Below, one piece after another: positions 61,090-64,000 of a DNA stretch of 64,000 nucleotides. Numbering within the stretch: position 1 is the stretch's first letter; each line of letters begins with the position of its first letter. The notes below the pieces were generated by a model. That model did not search any database and had not been told where the DNA came from. It saw only the letters and a list, made by a program, of their open reading frames with translations. Both the position numbers and the translations under genes were made by a program. This DNA is from Loxodes magnus (Eukaryota; Ciliophora; Karyorelictea; Loxodida; Loxodidae), in contig CAMPDV010000500.1 of NCBI GenBank assembly GCA_946699065.1, positions 124,001 through 188,000 of the forward strand. The letters run 5' to 3'.

Positions 61090-63840
61090 GCTTTTTTCTA
61101 CCAATTTAGCAACTAATTACTCAGATTAGTAATCATCTAACATTCTTTCCTTAAAAATTCTTATGCTAATTATGCTTAACTAATTCATTAGTCCGTTAAA
61201 AAATATTCAATTTTAAACTTTATTTTCCTGTTGTAGTAATCTAGATTAAATCTTTTGCTGGATCATTCCATTCTAGTTTGAATTAATTCATTATTTTTAA
61301 TAGCTATTATTCTGCTGGATTTAGTTCATTTGGTAGAATTTATATATATGTGTATTAAATCTCATACTATAGTATTATATAAACTTAAACTATTTGTTAT
61401 GTATTCGAATTATTTTAGGCTTTCATAGAAAGAGATTAGTTATTCCTACTTGAGTGTTGTAGGTGCATATACATTGATAAATTTAAATCTACCATATAGT
61501 TTCATACAAATTATTCTGCCGCCTTCGAGTATTTCATTTTATTTTAGTCCATTTGCATCATACTCTTTAACTTTGTATAAAAATAGTTCTTTAATATATA
61601 AAATCATTCCTTTACTAAGTCTAGCTCCTGGCTTTTTAACTACGCGATATCCGATTATTTAGGGTATATCTTTAATTGAATCATTAAACATTTCTTGAGT
61701 CGCCATAATATCTATATTTTTTCAAACATAAATTTACTTAAATCTTCATTGTTCAACTTGATTCCTCTTACACTATCAGTTCTTATACTTTATTAATTTC
61801 AAATATTCAAATTTTCTTGATCTTCATTATTTGATTCTTTCTATTTAGTATCAAATATCAAATTAGTGTCACTTGCTTAGTCTTTTTCAAAGCCAAATTA
61901 CTCTAATGTTTATGTATGTTTAAGTTTAATGTATGCTATCTTTTCTGAGAAATATTTTTTGGATTATTATTAAAGTAGTTTCATCTATTAGTTATGGAAT
62001 TGAGCTAGTTACTTATTGAAACTTATTTTTTTCAACAAGTTCTAGTAATTCCATTTTTTCTCTCATAGTGTTAAACTTTGGCTTTTCCATAGATCTTAGG
62101 TAGCTTTAATCATTTTATCTCAGTATTCATTCATTTGGATGATCTTTAATTATTCTTTCAATTATTGCCTATCTAGTACATCATTTAAATAATTAGTTAA
62201 GCGGATTTTTACTTTAGGATTCAAATTTTTGCTTGCTATTCGTCTAAATTATTTCTTTAACATTTCTTTAGGTTTTCTATTTTTATTTATGTATCTTTTA
62301 TTTTAGTGCATTATTTTAACACTTTTTTGATAATTTAGCACAATTTATTACTAATTTTATTGCTTTTTTATCTTCTACAACATTTAGTGCTGTCCAATTT
62401 TAGACATTTTACACATCATCACATATTGTCGAATGGCTTAATTTTACACGTAATTTTTTTCATCTAGTTAAATAGGAATATTTTCCTGGATAAGTGATTT
62501 CTGATAATTCTAGATACGTAATAGTTCTACATAAAGTTTATGTTGCTCCCCTTTACTATATGTAAAACTGTTTTTTTGTATTTTCGAAGGCTTTTAACTG
62601 TTTTTCTGTTGGGACTAAATTTTTTTAAATACTTAAAAAGTAGTGAATTAAGTAGCTATTATTATTGTAGTATTCATTAATATTTCTCTTCTTGATAAAA
62701 ATATCAAAAGATTAATGTTGCCATTGTTTATCTTAGAGAATTTATTAAGACATTCTTAATCAGAGAAAACAGTTAGAATAAGTTCAGTTGGTATTATTTG
62801 TACTTAATCTATAGTTATCCAAAATCTCTCTATATGTATATGAAGAATTCCATTAATGAGTCATATTATTTTATTTTTGCTTTGCTTGAGTTGTAATTTT
62901 TAAATGTCTCCCTATATGAATTAATTAATTAATTTACGTAATTTCACCTTTATTTGGTTAATCACAAATCAATAGTTTAATGCTAAAAAAAGAAACTTCA
63001 TTTTTGCTTGGATCTTGTTTATCATAAGCTCAAAGGATTTTTAATTTCTTTTTTCTGAGAGTTTCCGATAGGTTGATTCTCATTTATTTCTTATTAAATT
63101 CGTTAATTGCATGATATATGTTTGGAGTTTCTTTGTTTAGCTGAAGTATTTTTTTCTTGTAGAGTTTACCTTCCTGATTGCAATAGATCCTGAAATATTT
63201 CCCATTAGTTTTCTACTATTTTCTTTTTTTCATTATAATTGGAAGCAGCTTCTAACTTTGTGCTCTGGTCACTTGCTGTATTAACATCTCATTATTTTCC
63301 AATAGGGAATATAATTTTTTGTAGGCTGTTGCTCTACATCCATTGTATAATTCATCAACATCTTTTACAGAAATAAGCTTTCAGTTAACTCCGCGAATTG
63401 GTTAAATTTTGTTTCTAATTATTCTATTCTGATATTTCCTAGCTATTTATTTTCAATTTTTTTTCCTTATGAATTAATCATAAGACGTTCGATTTTTCTC
63501 AAGAGTTCTTGTACAGTTCTTAAAAGTTTAAAATTTTTTAATTGCATAACTTGGAGTTCTTAAAGTATTTTTTATTAGTCGTAACTTGACTAAGATGAAT
63601 CCTTTTGAGAAGAGACTTTTACAAATAATTTTCGTTTTCCTTATATAAAATTGAGATAGATTATTCTTATTTTTTAGATGAAGTTTTCTACTTTATTTAC
63701 TTTAAAAATTATTCATTTAATAAAATTTTATTTTCTGCTAATTTTATTAATTCATCCCATTTTCCTTTCTTTTTTTCATCATTAAAAATCCCTCCTAAAG
63801 GCTTTATCTGGATGTTGTTTAAATCATACTGGCTTATCAT
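61090..63840 (-). mobile_element. L2 copy D, 5' half only, second unit
   Basis: Near-identical copy of L2-B with ORF1 start at 63840 and the endonuclease at about 61,330-61,760. The reverse transcriptase is missing as in L2-B. The + strand frame at 61450-61662 is antisense. Confidence 0.75.
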
Positions 63841-64000
63841 ATTAATCTCAAAAAGTTATTATGTCTGAGTTTTTATTGAAAGTATATGAGTTATAATGGC
63901 TTGATTTTATTATTGGCTATAGAAGATACATTTTTAAGTATATATAGTAGCTAGTTTAAATAATATAAAGGAAATAATGTATTTTAGATTTTAATATGTT

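Larger units (their letters stand above)
37605..64000. repeat. Tandem unit copy 2, running into a possible third
   Basis: The last 150 bp of the window repeat 37,610-37,760, the leader of a RING-kelch cassette, so another unit probably starts beyond the right edge. Confidence 0.85.

Noticed and set aside
1..64000. CRISPR arrays, tRNA genes, group I intron in the rRNA fragments
   Set aside because: No regularly spaced identical repeats beyond the 19-bp minisatellite, no convincing cloverleaf, and the usual ciliate intron site lies outside or is uninterrupted in the rRNA pieces.

Overview
ORGANISM AND GENETIC CODE. The window is very AT-rich (roughly a quarter G+C by eye) and almost no long reading frame exists in the standard code. 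Recognisable proteins appear only when TAA and TAG are read as glutamine and TGA as tryptophan. The best proof lies in four copies of one RING-finger/kelch gene: at two conserved kelch tryptophans the codon is TGG in some copies and TGA in others. TGA also seems to be the true stop. Such a code (TAA/TAG=Gln, TGA=Trp or stop) is known from karyorelict ciliates such as Loxodes and, in a related form, from Condylostoma. The window is therefore most likely a ciliate nuclear genome, karyorelict or heterotrich-like. Very short introns (20 and 25 nt candidates) agree with that. Because every codon can be sense, openness of a frame proves nothing here. Calls with named domains are firm; the others rest on protein-like composition and are graded low.

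LAYOUT. 1-2.56 kb: an interrupted non-LTR retrotransposon (called L1, + strand) carrying two short SINE-like inserts. 2.56-4.4 kb: unidentified purine-rich sequence. 4.4-10.5 kb: a long, decayed non-LTR retrotransposon on the - strand (called L2: coiled coil, AP-type endonuclease, reverse transcriptase, terminal Cys/His motif). From about 10.5 kb to the end the window is a tandem array of a roughly 26-kb unit, copy 1 about 11-37.6 kb and copy 2 about 37.6-64 kb, with signs that a third begins at the right edge. Each unit reads: RING-kelch gene (-), L1 (+), block M (putative host-like genes plus an L2 fragment), RING-kelch gene (-), L1 (+), block N (putative genes, a piece of 26S rRNA gene, a SINE-like element, a WD40 gene, an L2 5' half).

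HOW IT FITS TOGETHER. The RING-kelch gene occurs four times. Each time an L1 starts divergently just upstream of it, and in the three clearest copies an L2 ORF1 begins about 550-560 bp downstream on the same strand. All four of these L1 copies stop at the same point between endonuclease and reverse transcriptase. The RING-kelch gene, a plausible ubiquitin ligase, therefore travels with retrotransposon ends as one repeated cassette. Three copies keep exactly the same 1395-bp frame, whereas neighbouring retrotransposon frames are broken. This cassette is the most interesting object in the window.
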